This document shows positions 45,561 to 55,811 of a DNA stretch of 64,000 bases, in pieces. Position 1 is the stretch's first letter, and every line of letters begins with the position of its first letter. The position numbers were made by a program, and so were the translations under genes. The notes under the pieces were generated by a model, which did not search any database, was not told where the DNA came from, and worked only from the letters and a program-made list of their open reading frames with translations. Source of the stretch: Eledone cirrhosa (taxonomy: Eukaryota > Mollusca > Cephalopoda > Octopoda > Eledonidae); assembly GCA_964016885.1 (NCBI GenBank), contig OZ024743.1, forward strand, positions 79,318,925-79,382,924. Reading direction: 5' to 3'.

Positions 45561-45879
45561 GTTGACTTGTTCTTCTTTTTGGTAAATATCATCTTGGTTA
45601 AGAGAGTGGGACTGGCTTTGTGCAGTGCCTTTGCTCACTATAAAAGCTTCACGGCACAGGCATTGCTTTATATCTGGAGATCTCTCTGCACTTGTCGTCA
45701 CATGGTACCATGGGCCCAGCACTATGTGCCAATAATTGTCACAAGTGTAGTGTTTGTACCAGAGTTTTCAAGTCGCTGGCTGGACTAAAAAGTCACACTC
45801 GTTCAGCGCATCGGTAGGGTTTCTCCTACATGGATATAAAGTAGTGGCCGTACTCGAAAACGAGTTGGCAGCCACCATG
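45561..45879 (+). pseudogene. LINE end with a C2H2 zinc finger, + copy
   Basis: The frame ends in NCHKCSVCTRVFKSLAGL, then KSHTRSAHR and a TAG stop, a classical C2H2 finger (C-x2-C-x12-H-x4-H). Single C2H2 fingers at the C-terminus are known from some non-LTR polyproteins ('CRVCG..F.S..GL..H.R'). The 3' end is a (TATG)n tail. Copies lie at 46706-47135 (minus), 47175-47695 (minus) and 58706-59235 (minus). No RT domain is left. Confidence 0.75.
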
Positions 45880-46705
45880 TATGTATGTATGTGTATATAT
45901 ATGTATGCATGTGTGTATGTATATATGTTTCTATGTATGTATGTATGTATGTATGTATGTATGTGATGTACACACACACACACGTATGTATGTTTATGTT
46001 ATGCATATACGCATGATATGTGTGTGTCTATGTGCGTATGTTTATATGTATATATATATATATATATGTATGTATAGATATACACAAATGTGTGCGTATG
46101 TATGTGTGTGTGTGAGAGAGTATGTGTGAGTGTGTATGTAATTATTGAGGACAGCTGGTGGTATAATACCCATTGCTTCTCCCTATCTCCCCACCCTCCC
46201 CTTCTCTCCCCCACTCTCTTCCTATCTCTCCCCCTCTCCCCCTACTCTCTCCCTATCTCCCTATCTCCCCATCTCCCCCTTTCCTTCTCCCCTCTTCTCT
46301 CCCTCCCCATCCCTCTCCTTCTCACCCCTCTTCCCCCACCCCTCCCCCATCCCCACCCTCTCCTCCCCCCATCTCCCTCATTTTCTACCTCTCTCTCTCC
46401 CTCTACCTTATCAATGTGACCATCACTGTCGAAGATCCGGACCAATGGAGCGTGACAGTCACCTCATAGTCGCTTCATCAATCAACTCCCTTTACACCTC
46501 CCACACACTTTCCTTCTCTCACCCTCTCATTGTTTAACGGAGTTAATTGTTCACATACACACATATATACACATACATACACATACATACATGCACACAC
46601 ACATATATATATATATATATATGCATAGATACATAGATACATACATACACATACATACATACATACATACATACATACATACATACATACATACATACAT
46701 ACAAA
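45880..46705. repeat. spacer of an inverted LINE pair: (TATG)n, pyrimidine tract, (CATA)n
   Basis: TATG repeats to 46090, a C/T-rich tract 46165-46410, then (CATA)n to 46705. The tetranucleotide tracts are themselves inverted copies, because they are the tails of the two LINE fragments. Confidence 0.85.
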
Positions 46706-47135
46706 CATGGTGGCTGCTAACTAGTTTTCGAGTACGGCCACTACTTTATATCCATGTAGGAGAACCCTTACCGATGCGCTGAACGAGTGTGACTTTTTAG
46801 TCCAGCCAGCGACTTGAAAACTCTGGTACAAACACTACACTTGTGACAATTATTGACACATAGTGCTGGGCTCATGGTACCATGTGATGACAGGTGCAGA
46901 GCGATCTCCAGATATAAAGCAATGCCTGTGCCGTGAAGCTTTTATAGTGAGCAAAGGCACTGCACAAAGCCAGTCCCACTCTCTTAACCAAGATGATATT
47001 TACCAAAAAGAAGAACAAGTCAACATCATTGGATACCATCAGGGTTGCAGGTGTTATATCAGAGTTTTCCTACTCCTAGAATTCTGCCTTGACAAAGGCT
47101 AAGGGGTCATCTCTCCCGGTGATTTTGGATGGCCA
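46706..47135 (-). pseudogene. zinc-finger LINE end, minus copy (inverted partner)
   Basis: Nearly identical complement of 45561-45879 over 46706-47024 and continues about 110 bp further upstream in the element. Same finger, reverse orientation. Followed on its left by the (CATA)n tail. Confidence 0.78.
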
Positions 47136-47174
47136 TTGACATACATACATACATACATACATACATACATACAT
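47136..47174. repeat. (CATA)n microsatellite
   Basis: Tail of the next LINE fragment. Confidence 0.85.
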
Positions 47175-47695
47175 GATGATGGCTGCAACTCGCTCACAAA
47201 TATCACGGACGTGGCTTCTTAGTCCTGCTAGGGACTTGCCTATGGCCAGCAATACCATGTATCGCAAAAAATATCACATATCAAGCGATGCCTGTGTTGG
47301 GGCTTTTTTAAGTGAGGAAAGGCTTTGCACGGAGCCAATCCCGCTTTCTGAACATTGAATGCATTTACCCAAAAAGAAGAACTGGTCTACATCATTGGAT
47401 GCAAAGAAAGTCGCAGGTTTTATATCAGAGTGACCTTCTCCTAGAGAGATGTCTTAAGACTAGGGGTCTCTCGCTACAAAAAAAATATATATTCTTTATT
47501 GGATGGCCGTTGACTCTCCTGAGTTCCTCCTTCCTTTGATGGTTTTGTTTTTCATCCCACAGGGTGTCAAAAATCCCCTTCCTCACCAAACAAGCTTGGT
47601 GGGGTTGCCAGTTTAGTCGCCGACAACCCGACCATGAGACAAGTTGTACTGGGTTACATGTTACCAGTAGCACTCGAGAGCGACCTGACATGACA
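47175..47695 (-). pseudogene. zinc-finger LINE end, diverged minus copy
   Basis: The minus strand reads GKSLAGLRSHVRD, the second half of the finger, with its cysteines lost. Further upstream (47480-47690) comes a segment with RKEELRRVNGHP-type sequence. The same order is seen at 58706-59235. Confidence 0.68.
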
Positions 47696-47916
47696 TTCAT
47701 ACATACATACATATATACAAATACACATACATGCACACACACATACACACATACATAAATACATACACACACACACATATATTCATATAAGAAGTAGCCA
47801 GGTGCAGCAATAAGATGAAACTTCGAAGTCACTGCCTTTATTCTCTTTTGTTGTACTGTGACTTTACACCCTCTTTGCCTGATGTACTGGGGCCTTTACT
47901 ACACACACACACACAA

Positions 47917-47962
<46 letters not shown>

Positions 47963-48294
47963 GTGCGTGTGTGTATTATATGCATGAAGATGACCAGTAG
48001 ATGACCAGTTGGGGTGTTGTAACTGGTAGATCTTGAAGTATCCCGAGGTAAGCACTCAACATCCTGAATCATCTCAGATTACAACAGGTGGTCCAGGTGA
48101 AGAATAAGAATGCAAAGTGGGATTTTACAACAATTTATTCGAACATTTTCTCTTCCAAATATTTCGACAGGTTTGATGTCTATGTAGTGTGTTCCTCTTC
48201 AGATGAACTTCCAAACATTATTTTGATAGAGATAAGGGAACAGATATAATTCAATCTCTCCTCTCTCAATATCAGCTCCATGCGCCTTCACCAG
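47696..48294. other. microsatellites and unassigned DNA
   Basis: CATA tracts 47697-47780 and a GT tract 47925-47975. The segment 48060-48250 contains 'tttcgacaggtttgatgtct' and 'cttcagatgaacttcc', which resemble Penelope-type end sequence, but I am not sure. Confidence 0.5.
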
Positions 48295-48545
48295 TGAAGG
48301 CGCATGGCTTAGTGGTTAGAACATTGGGCTTGCAATTGGGAGGTTGTGAGTTCGATTCTCGTACCGGGTAATGTGTTGTATCCCTTGAGCAAGACACTTC
48401 ATTTCACGTTGCTCCACTTTACTCAGCTGTAGAAATGAGATGATAGGACTGGGGTCCCTATCATTAACTCACCCAAGACACATCCAACGAGATATACCTT
48501 GGAGGAGGCCAGCTAAACCTGCATAGGTGTGAGCTGTCACACACA
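48295..48545 (+). mobile_element. tRNA-derived SINE of the 3837 type
   Basis: 'aggcgcatggcttagtggtt' and 'ggttgtgagttcgattctcg' are the A- and B-box regions. The body has 'gagcaagacacttcatttca', so it uses a different tail from the SINE at 3837. Confidence 0.78.
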
Positions 48546-48559
48546 CACAATATCAGCTC

Positions 48560-48561
<2 letters not shown>

Positions 48562-48636
<75 letters not shown>

Positions 48637-48640
48637 ATAT
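48562..48640. repeat. (TA)n microsatellite
   Basis: TA repeats with one interruption near 48626. Confidence 0.93.
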
Positions 48641-49189
48641 ATTACTTTTCCCCCTCTCTGTCTCTCCTCTTATTCGCTACATCTTTATTCCCTTCATCTC
48701 TTACATTTACAACCATATACCCTCGTCTTCTTAAGCTGTCTCCCATTGGACTTCAATATTGGACATTTTATTTCTATTTTATTTTTTTCCTCGTTTTTTA
48801 ATTAAACTTTTATTTTTCATTTTTACTTGTCTCACTATCTCTTTTTGATTACCATTTGATTACCAGCTGTATTGAGTACTCAATACTTCCCCTAGTGCGT
48901 CATGGCTTACTAGCTCTATACGGACAGTTACATTGATTAATTAAATAAATAACTAAATACACTCACATATATCACACATAGATTGATAAAAACACTAACA
49001 CACACATACAAACACGCACTAACACAAACACACACAACACATACACCCCTCCCCCCACACTATATAGAGAGACGGCACCAGCTGTCTGCCAGTTCTCAGC
49101 AATACAGAAATACATTGACACAATAACAATACTTTAAGATGTTTTACAGACATTACAGATGTTGATATATCACTTCACATACACATACA
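48641..49189. other. no recognised gene
   Basis: T-rich sequence, then a CA-rich part from 48975. A word with 'gtattgagtactcaatactt' (48870-48895) is also found near 52800 and 63200, at Penelope-like ends. Confidence 0.5.
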
Positions 49190-49601
49190 TACACTTACAT
49201 ACACTTACATACACATACTTATATACACATATACATACTTACATACACTTACATACACATAGATATACACATACACACATACATACACTTACATACACAT
49301 AGATATACTTATATACACATACACACATACATATACTTACATACACATAGATATAGTTATATACACATACACATATACACATTTACACACTTACACAGAA
49401 TTACAAACATCCTCACATACATACACACACACTCCCTCCACCCTAACACACACACACACACACACATACACACATGCACACACACTCCCTCCACCCTAAC
49501 ACACACACACACACACACACATACACACATGCACACATTTACACACTTACACACAATTACAAACATCCTCACATACATACACACACACTCCCTTCACCCT
49601 A

Positions 49602-49637
<36 letters not shown>

Positions 49638-49640
49638 GAG
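49190..49640. repeat. CACA/TACA microsatellite block
   Basis: Repeats of ACATACACTT, then three copies of a unit containing ACTCCCTCCACCCTAACAC. TA repeats at 49618-49637. Confidence 0.88.
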
Positions 49641-49677
49641 AGTGTTCAAGTTTTCTTGAAGCATTGGGGAATATTAA

Positions 49678-49745
49678 AAGTTAAAAATAGTCGTTTTGGA
49701 AGCCTCAATATTGCTGATGGGTAAATCTCCGGGTAACAGAATCAG

Positions 49746-49813
<68 letters not shown>

Positions 49814-50088
49814 TAAGAGGAAATGTAGAAAGAGACGTAAAGGTGTAAAAGAACGTAGGAAAGGTGAAAAAAATAATAACACGAGATAGAGTTACCTTGG
49901 AAGTGATTTAATAGTCCCTATATTTTGGATTCGCCTCGGAAAACCCTCCAGTTGCTGGATGTGAAATCCGAAATATAGGGATTATTAAATCACTTCCTAG
50001 GTAACTCTATCTCGTGTTGTGATTTTTTTACACCTTTCCTACGTTCTTTTACGCTCTCTACGTCTCTTTCTACATTTCCTCTTACATC

Positions 50089-50173
<85 letters not shown>

Positions 50174-50248
50174 TTACCACCTGATTCTGTTACCCGGAGA
50201 TTTACCCATCTGCATTGTTGAGGCTTCCAAAACGACTATTTTAAACTT
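49678..50248. repeat. hairpin repeat with arms of about 254 and 284 bp
   Basis: Left arm 49678-49931, right arm 49965-50248, loop 33 bp. Both arms contain a mirror microsatellite: (GA)n in the left (49755-49811) and (CT)n in the right (50095-50168). Their different lengths explain the arm difference. TA repeats lie on both outer sides. Confidence 0.88.
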
Positions 50249-50348
50249 ATATATACACGTATATATATATACTGGTAGTTTTTCACTCCAGTACGGAGGT
50301 CTGTGAGACATAATATATAGAAGTTTTTATAGAGATGAAACATGGCTG

Positions 50349-50380
50349 CGACCCCCCCCCCCCCCCCCCCCCCCCCCCAA
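50349..50380. repeat. poly-C run of about 32 bp
   Basis: Uninterrupted C followed by poly-A. It is a possible site of assembly or base-call error. Confidence 0.9.
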
Positions 50381-50509
50381 CAAAAAAAAAACCCTTAAAA
50401 TATCTAACAGAAAATATAATTTAACCAATGAGCCCTACATTAATAATAGTTTCTGATTTAGACAGGACAACAATTCTGATCGAAGGAGAAAGTCAAAGTC
50501 AATTATAAC

Positions 50510-50600
50510 GAACCAGTGTATTACTGGTACTTTATGTTATTGACCCTGTAAAGATGACAGGCAAAACTAACCTCAGCGGGATTTGAACTCAGATACCTAC
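50510..50600 (-). mobile_element. diverged SINE fragment, minus strand
   Basis: 'gtgtattactggtactttat' and 'cagcgggatttgaactcag' identify it. The head is missing. Confidence 0.7.
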
Positions 50601-50799
50601 AGTAATAATGGCACAAGACCAACAACATCATCAACAATAACTTGATTTGAACTAAGCACAAGAGTAATAATAGAAATATATATGTTGGCGTCGTTGTCGA
50701 CTTTTCCTAGCTTCCGAATATAGTTTTCTTATCCATAACGTTGACTCTCGTGGCTGACAAAGCAGATTTATCTTCACTTCGGTATTCGGACCAGCTCTC

Positions 50800-51215
50800 A
50801 CCTTTGGTCAGGAATCTTGGGTAATGACCGAAAGAATACGATCGTGAATATAAGCGGCCGAAATGGAGTTCCTCCGAAGGGTCTTTGGAGTAACATTACA
50901 CGATAGAGTGTGTAGCTTAGAGATGAGAGAGTCACTCCATGTATAGCCGCTACTTCTTTGAATTGAGGGATCACAGCTCCGATACTATGGACATGTGGTT
51001 AGAATGCCCCAGGAAAGAATTGTTGCACAAATTTTAAGGGCAAATCAGGGGTTGGCCCCGAGCAAAATGGTTGGATAACATACATGAGCTTGGCTGGTCT
51101 CTCTCTCGGGGGATCCAGCCGGATCAATTGGAAACAGTTGCTTCTGACAGGACCCACTGGAGGAAGTGTTTGAGGGCCCTGCTCTCACGACCCTCACAAG
51201 AATAAGTAGGCGAAG
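50800..51215 (+). pseudogene. GAA-tailed LINE fragment, + strand
   Basis: Broken frames give SWVMTERI-like, FLRRVFGVTLHDRVCSLE-like and YYGHVVRMP blocks, ending at GCGAAGAAGAAGAAAGG. The right part (50948-51215) is the inverted counterpart of 40660-40955; the left part extends the element further upstream. Confidence 0.75.
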
Positions 51216-51508
51216 AAGAAGAAAGGATGTAGCTGTAATTCAGATGTTCAGCTGTGTCACGTTAAACTTACCTGAGAATTATGTGAAGGATACACGTGTC
51301 TGTGGTATACTCAGCCATTTCCACTATAACACTGGACTATAGCTGTAATTTAAAGGTCTAGACTTTAGATATATTGTGTCACGCTGATGCCACCTGAGGT
51401 CATCAATCATGTGCGGAATACTCAACCCCATATTTACAACTATGGCTGTTTAGTTGAGATAACAACTGGAACACTCATCGCTAAAACCGGTGAAGGATCC
51501 ATCACAAG

Positions 51509-51511
<3 letters not shown>
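50948..51511. repeat. right arm of the long-range inverted repeat
   Basis: Complement of 40377-40955. A 40-residue open-frame start at 51387 is identical to the one that begins at 40505 on the other strand, which shows how little the arms have diverged. Confidence 0.88.
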
Positions 51512-51579
<68 letters not shown>

Positions 51580-52320
51580 TCTCGCACTCTCTCTCTCTTC
51601 CCACCGCTCTCTCACTCTCTCTGTCTTCCCACCGCTCCCCCTCTCTTTGTCTTCCCACCACTCTCTCCCCCTCTCTCTCTTTCACTCTCTGTCTTCCCAC
51701 CGATCTCTCCCTCTCTCTCTCTCACTCTCTCTGTCTTCCCACCGCTCCTCTCTCTCTGTCTTCCCACCTCTCTCTCCCCCCTCTCTCTGTCTTCCCACCG
51801 CTCCCTTCTCTCTGTCTTCCCACCACTCTCTCCCCCCCTCTCTCTCCCTCACTCTCTCTGTCTTCCCGCCGCTCTATCCCCCTCTCTCTCACTCTCTCTC
51901 TCACTCTCTGTCTTCCCCACCGCTCTCTCCCTCTCTCTCTCACTCTCTCTCTGTCTTCCCACCGCTCCCCTCTCTCTGTCTTCCCACCACTCTCTCTCCC
52001 CTCTCTCTCACTCTCTGTGTCTTCCCACCACTCTCTCCCCCCTCTCTCTCACTCTCTCTGTCTTCCCACCGCTCTCCCCCTCTCTCCCACTCTCTCTGTC
52101 TTCCCACCACTCTCTCCCTCTCTCTCTCTCTCACTCTCTCTGTCTTCCCACCGCTCCCCTCTCTCTGTCTTCTTACCACTCTCTCCCCCTCTATCTCTCC
52201 CTCACTCTCTCTGTCTCCCCTCCCTCACTCTCTCTGTCTCCCCTCCCTCTCACTCTCTCTGTCTTCCCCACTCTCTCTGTCTCCCCACCTCTCTCTCCCT
52301 CTCCCTCTCTATCCCTACAC
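51512..52320. repeat. pyrimidine-only CT-rich tract
   Basis: (CT)n at 51515-51573, then a degenerate array of CTCTCTGTCTTCCCACCGCT. It mirrors the purine tract at 39620-40380. Ser-Leu-rich frames are artefacts. Confidence 0.92.
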
Positions 52321-52694
52321 ATATTACAGGTGACGACCAGTGGAGGTCTTGTATAAAGTTTATAAATTTGTCGTCGCAACCTTTTATCCTCCTCAGTTCC
52401 TCAGCGATATTCCCTAGCATGTTTCACACCAACCTTGATAACGACATCTTCTTCTGGCTTCTGTCTGTTGATCCCAGAACTTAGGGTCAAATGTTGGGGC
52501 CCTTCAACGTATGTTTCACTTCGTCTTTGTACTGTTACATAGAGTGGGGCCATGTGGCATCATACCAGTGCTGAGTTCACTGTAGAGGATCTGAAGTGGT
52601 AGTCTGGTACTGCCCGTGACATGTCCAATTAAGGGGATTCTTGCCATAGGTCCATTTAAGGACTGCAAGGTAGCCGACATAGTTCTCTTTTTTT
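52321..52694. other. no recognised gene
   Basis: Unassigned sequence between simple repeats. It has some resemblance to a diverged LINE tail near 52420-52560 but not enough to call. Confidence 0.4.
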
Positions 52695-52705
52695 AATGCA
52701 TATAT

Positions 52706-52753
<48 letters not shown>

Positions 52754-52954
52754 CGAAAGAAATGTGGTAAGGAACCAGATGGACCATAACGCACCAGAGT
52801 ACTCAATACTTAGGGTGGTAGGAAAAAGTATGACCCCGACGGAGGAGCTCAAGCTGTTTCGACGGCTATTTCTGGAGTCCAGAACAAGCCGTCGAAACGA
52901 CTTGAGCTCTGCCGTCGAAACGACTTGAGCTCTGCCGTCGGAGTCATACTTTTT

Positions 52955-53024
<70 letters not shown>

Positions 53025-53030
53025 ATAAGA
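52695..53030. mobile_element. Penelope-like element end fragments between TA tracts
   Basis: TA tracts at 52699-52746 and 52958-53021 bracket 52752-52957. This contains 'ggtaaggaaccagatggacc', 'agtactcaatactt', 'gagctcaagctgtttcgacg', and two 23-bp copies of a GCCGTCGAAACGACTTG unit on the opposite strand. The same words lie at the ends of the palindrome at 60034-63258, so this is a solo end of that element, folded back on itself. Confidence 0.65.
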
Positions 53031-53055
53031 AACGGAGAAACAGGGGTGCGACGAA

Positions 53056-53187
53056 TAAAATTTATTTGACATATTACAATCGTTTCTCTGGCGACCAGCT
53101 CGAGGCACGATCGATGCAATGATCGGACCTGACTCTGAAATCGCAAGATCCTCAGATACGTCTCGATTCTTCGAAGCAGAGTTTCCT
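53056..53187 (+). repeat. unclassified repeat family, + copy
   Basis: Shares 'acaatcgtttctctggcga', 'gacctgactctgaaatcg' and 'cagatacgtctcgattcttc' with the minus-strand copy at 59674-59806 and more weakly with 53455-53570. TA repeats follow it. Possibly a short SINE-like or Penelope-related unit. Confidence 0.6.
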
Positions 53188-53189
53188 AT

Positions 53190-53204
53190 ATATATATATA
53201 TATA

Positions 53205-53280
<76 letters not shown>
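53190..53280. repeat. (TA)n and (GT)n microsatellite
   Basis: TA repeats to 53244, then GT repeats to 53280. Confidence 0.92.
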
Positions 53281-53282
<2 letters not shown>

Positions 53283-53287
53283 TAATA

Positions 53288-53433
53288 ATTGTTTCTATTT
53301 TTGGCACACGGCCAGCAAATATCTCAGTGTATTACTGGTACTTTATTTTATCGACCCCGTAAGGATGAAAGGCAAAGTTAACCTCGGCGGGATTTGAACT
53401 CAGACCCTCTACCGATACTGCCAATCCACCATA
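53288..53433 (-). mobile_element. tRNA-derived SINE, minus strand
   Basis: From 'ttgtttctatttttggcaca' to 'gatactgccaatccacc'. GTGTGTAGTAATA at 53275-53287 and 53434-53446 is a 13-bp target duplication. Confidence 0.9.
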
Positions 53434-53446
53434 GTGTGTAGTAATA

Positions 53447-54224
53447 TTAAGTAGGGACGAGGTATCAAAATATCATTCAGTTTATTCACGTGTGAAGCGT
53501 GTTTCGCGATTGATCAGTTCAAGGTTCGATCTCTATCGATCGGGCCCGACTCTGGAATCAAAAGCTAATCAGACTTCTGTTTTCTTAATGACGGAATGTT
53601 CCACGTCAGCTGAACGTCTCAACAAACAGCAAAATCGAAAGAACAAACACAAAACGCCATAAACCTTGAAATTCCATTCCCAGTAATCTTTTGTATATGA
53701 ATGCTCAATCAGGAAACGCTATAGAAAGTGTAGTACCGGTGACGGTACCCTAGCATGGCCTTAGTCCTATGGCCGGAACACAAAATAAAAATAGAAATCG
53801 TAGTTTCGACAACTTTAAACTGGATTACACCCACCCTTCGATGTATATAGTATTAAAAACTAATTCTATAATCTACATGAGAGCCAATATAAAAACAATA
53901 GACCTATAAAAGAGACAAGACAGAACGTTACACGGATAAAAACTTCTCGTCTGTCCTCAGTTACAGTCAATGGTCCTTCCTACCTATAACCCAAGACTAC
54001 TTCATCTTTTGTCCGTTTTAACTAAAGCCTTTCCACCAAGGCCTCACCAGAAGTCACAACCTTTTCCACACCAACTCTCTCTCCCTCTAGCGTTCAAACG
54101 TTTAACGCCAACCATATTTAGTGATAGCAGTATTCTGTGAATGTCTGGCTTAATTAGTGCTTCTGTTTAAGTCTAACGACCCTTATATATTTATATATAA
54201 TATATATATTTACCCCCCCCCCCA

Positions 54225-54269
<45 letters not shown>

Positions 54270-54725
54270 TTATATATCTTTATATATTCATATATGTATA
54301 TACATATATTTGATGTCACGTTCTTGATGTCTATTTTGTTTATGTTTTGTCTCATACACACGTTAGCTTTTGTATGACTCCTTGACAGTTTTTAAAACTA
54401 GTTTTGTACATTGCTGACATGTCTAAAGGTGTCGAAACTACGATGATATCCGATAGTCAGCTGAAGATGTCTCCACGTTATGTCATATTCTGCTTTAGCT
54501 TTTCATCTTTTCTGTTGTCATAGTTTCCGTACATGTCTTATTCCCCTATCCGCTATTTCTTTCATGTATTGTCACTTCCGCACGTTAGTCTAACTTACGG
54601 AGTTTCGTTTTAAATTAGGAAAACACACTTTAAAAATGGAGTCTCATATATACAAAAGGACGAAATAGCTTATATATAAATATCTTATTATGTCTTCCTA
54701 TCTATCTGTCTAAATAGATGTGAGT

Positions 54726-54726
<1 letters not shown>
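53447..54726. other. no recognised gene
   Basis: A weak copy of the 53056 repeat at 53455-53570, TA and CA tracts at 54183-54270, and otherwise unassigned AT-rich sequence. A degenerate 'gcgttcaaacgtttaacg' near 54090 resembles a repeat at 22858. Confidence 0.45.

Positions 54727-54797
<71 letters not shown>
54727..54797. repeat. (CA)n microsatellite
   Basis: Perfect CA repeats. Confidence 0.95.
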
Positions 54798-54804
<7 letters not shown>

Positions 54805-55394
54805 AATCAGTATAAAGAGAGAAGTAGACATAGAAGTATGTATTCAATCATAGGGGATAGAAAACCACCAGTGTCTACGAATGAAAGGAGAATACAGATC
54901 AATTAAAATAATACATTAAAGTGTACTAACCATCCAGTAATAACTATTACCCCTGGACATGTTCTAATTACAGTAGGTTTCGCCACAAAAGGTGAAGATT
55001 TCATATTGTTGACGAGTCCTCTACAATGTGTTTGTGTATGCGAGTGTATGTGTGTATATAAGTGTATGTGTGTATATAAATGTATGTGTGTATATAAGTG
55101 CATGTGTAAATTAACTACCTAAACAATGATTAACACCAAATGTGATCAAAGGAAATATTGGAAAGCCGCGGTGTGGTTTGTGAACTATGTTATGGTGTGG
55201 GGGGACTGGTGGACTTAACTCTTTATATCCCTATCTGTCATGAATGATACAAAATCACATATGTCTTGTCTCTAAAAACATCTCAAGATAGAACTCAGGG
55301 AATAAAATCGAGCCCTAAAAATTATAAGAAAGTGAATGAAATATATTCATACACACATAAGTATGCATTAAAGAGGGTCGGACACCATGCTAGG
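54798..55394. other. no recognised gene
   Basis: AT-rich. Contains a GTGTATATAAGTGTATGT array near 55040-55105. A segment at 55242-55279 is repeated at 55607-55646. Confidence 0.5.
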
Positions 55395-55584
55395 GTGGTG
55401 GATTGGCAGTATCGGTAGAGGGTCGGACACCTTGCTTTCCAGCATGATTACGTCCCTTTACGGTCTGTGTTCAAATCCCGTCGAGGTTAACTTTGCCTTT
55501 CATCATTACGGAGTCGATAAAATAAAGTACCAGTAATGTACTGGGTATTTGCTGGCTTTGTGCCAAAAGTAGAATCAATTATTA
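55395..55584 (+). mobile_element. tRNA-derived SINE, full-length
   Basis: From 'ggtggattggcagtatcgg' to 'aaaagtagaatcaatta'. A short extra 'ggtcggacaccatgct' at 55376-55391 precedes the element. Confidence 0.88.
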
Positions 55585-55752
55585 CATTGAAAGTAAAGGA
55601 TGTCAGGAATGATACAAAATCAAACATATGTCTTGTCTCTAAAAACAGCCATTAATTTAATAAGATACTCAACGAATTATGTAATCTTACATTTAGTACA
55701 GACTGTCTCTAGTTTTAAGTTTCGATGTATTTTGATGCACACTTATGTATGT

Positions 55753-55760
55753 ATGGATAT

Positions 55761-55806
<46 letters not shown>
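55753..55806. repeat. (TA)n tract at a LINE 5' junction
   Basis: TA repeats that run directly into the LINE through TTTTTTTACAACG. Confidence 0.88.

Positions 55807-55811
<5 letters not shown>

Noticed and set aside
51387..52484. 365-codon Ser/Leu-rich frame on the + strand
   Set aside because: It runs from the inverted-repeat arm into the CT tract. The first 40 residues are identical to a frame in the other arm only because of the duplication.
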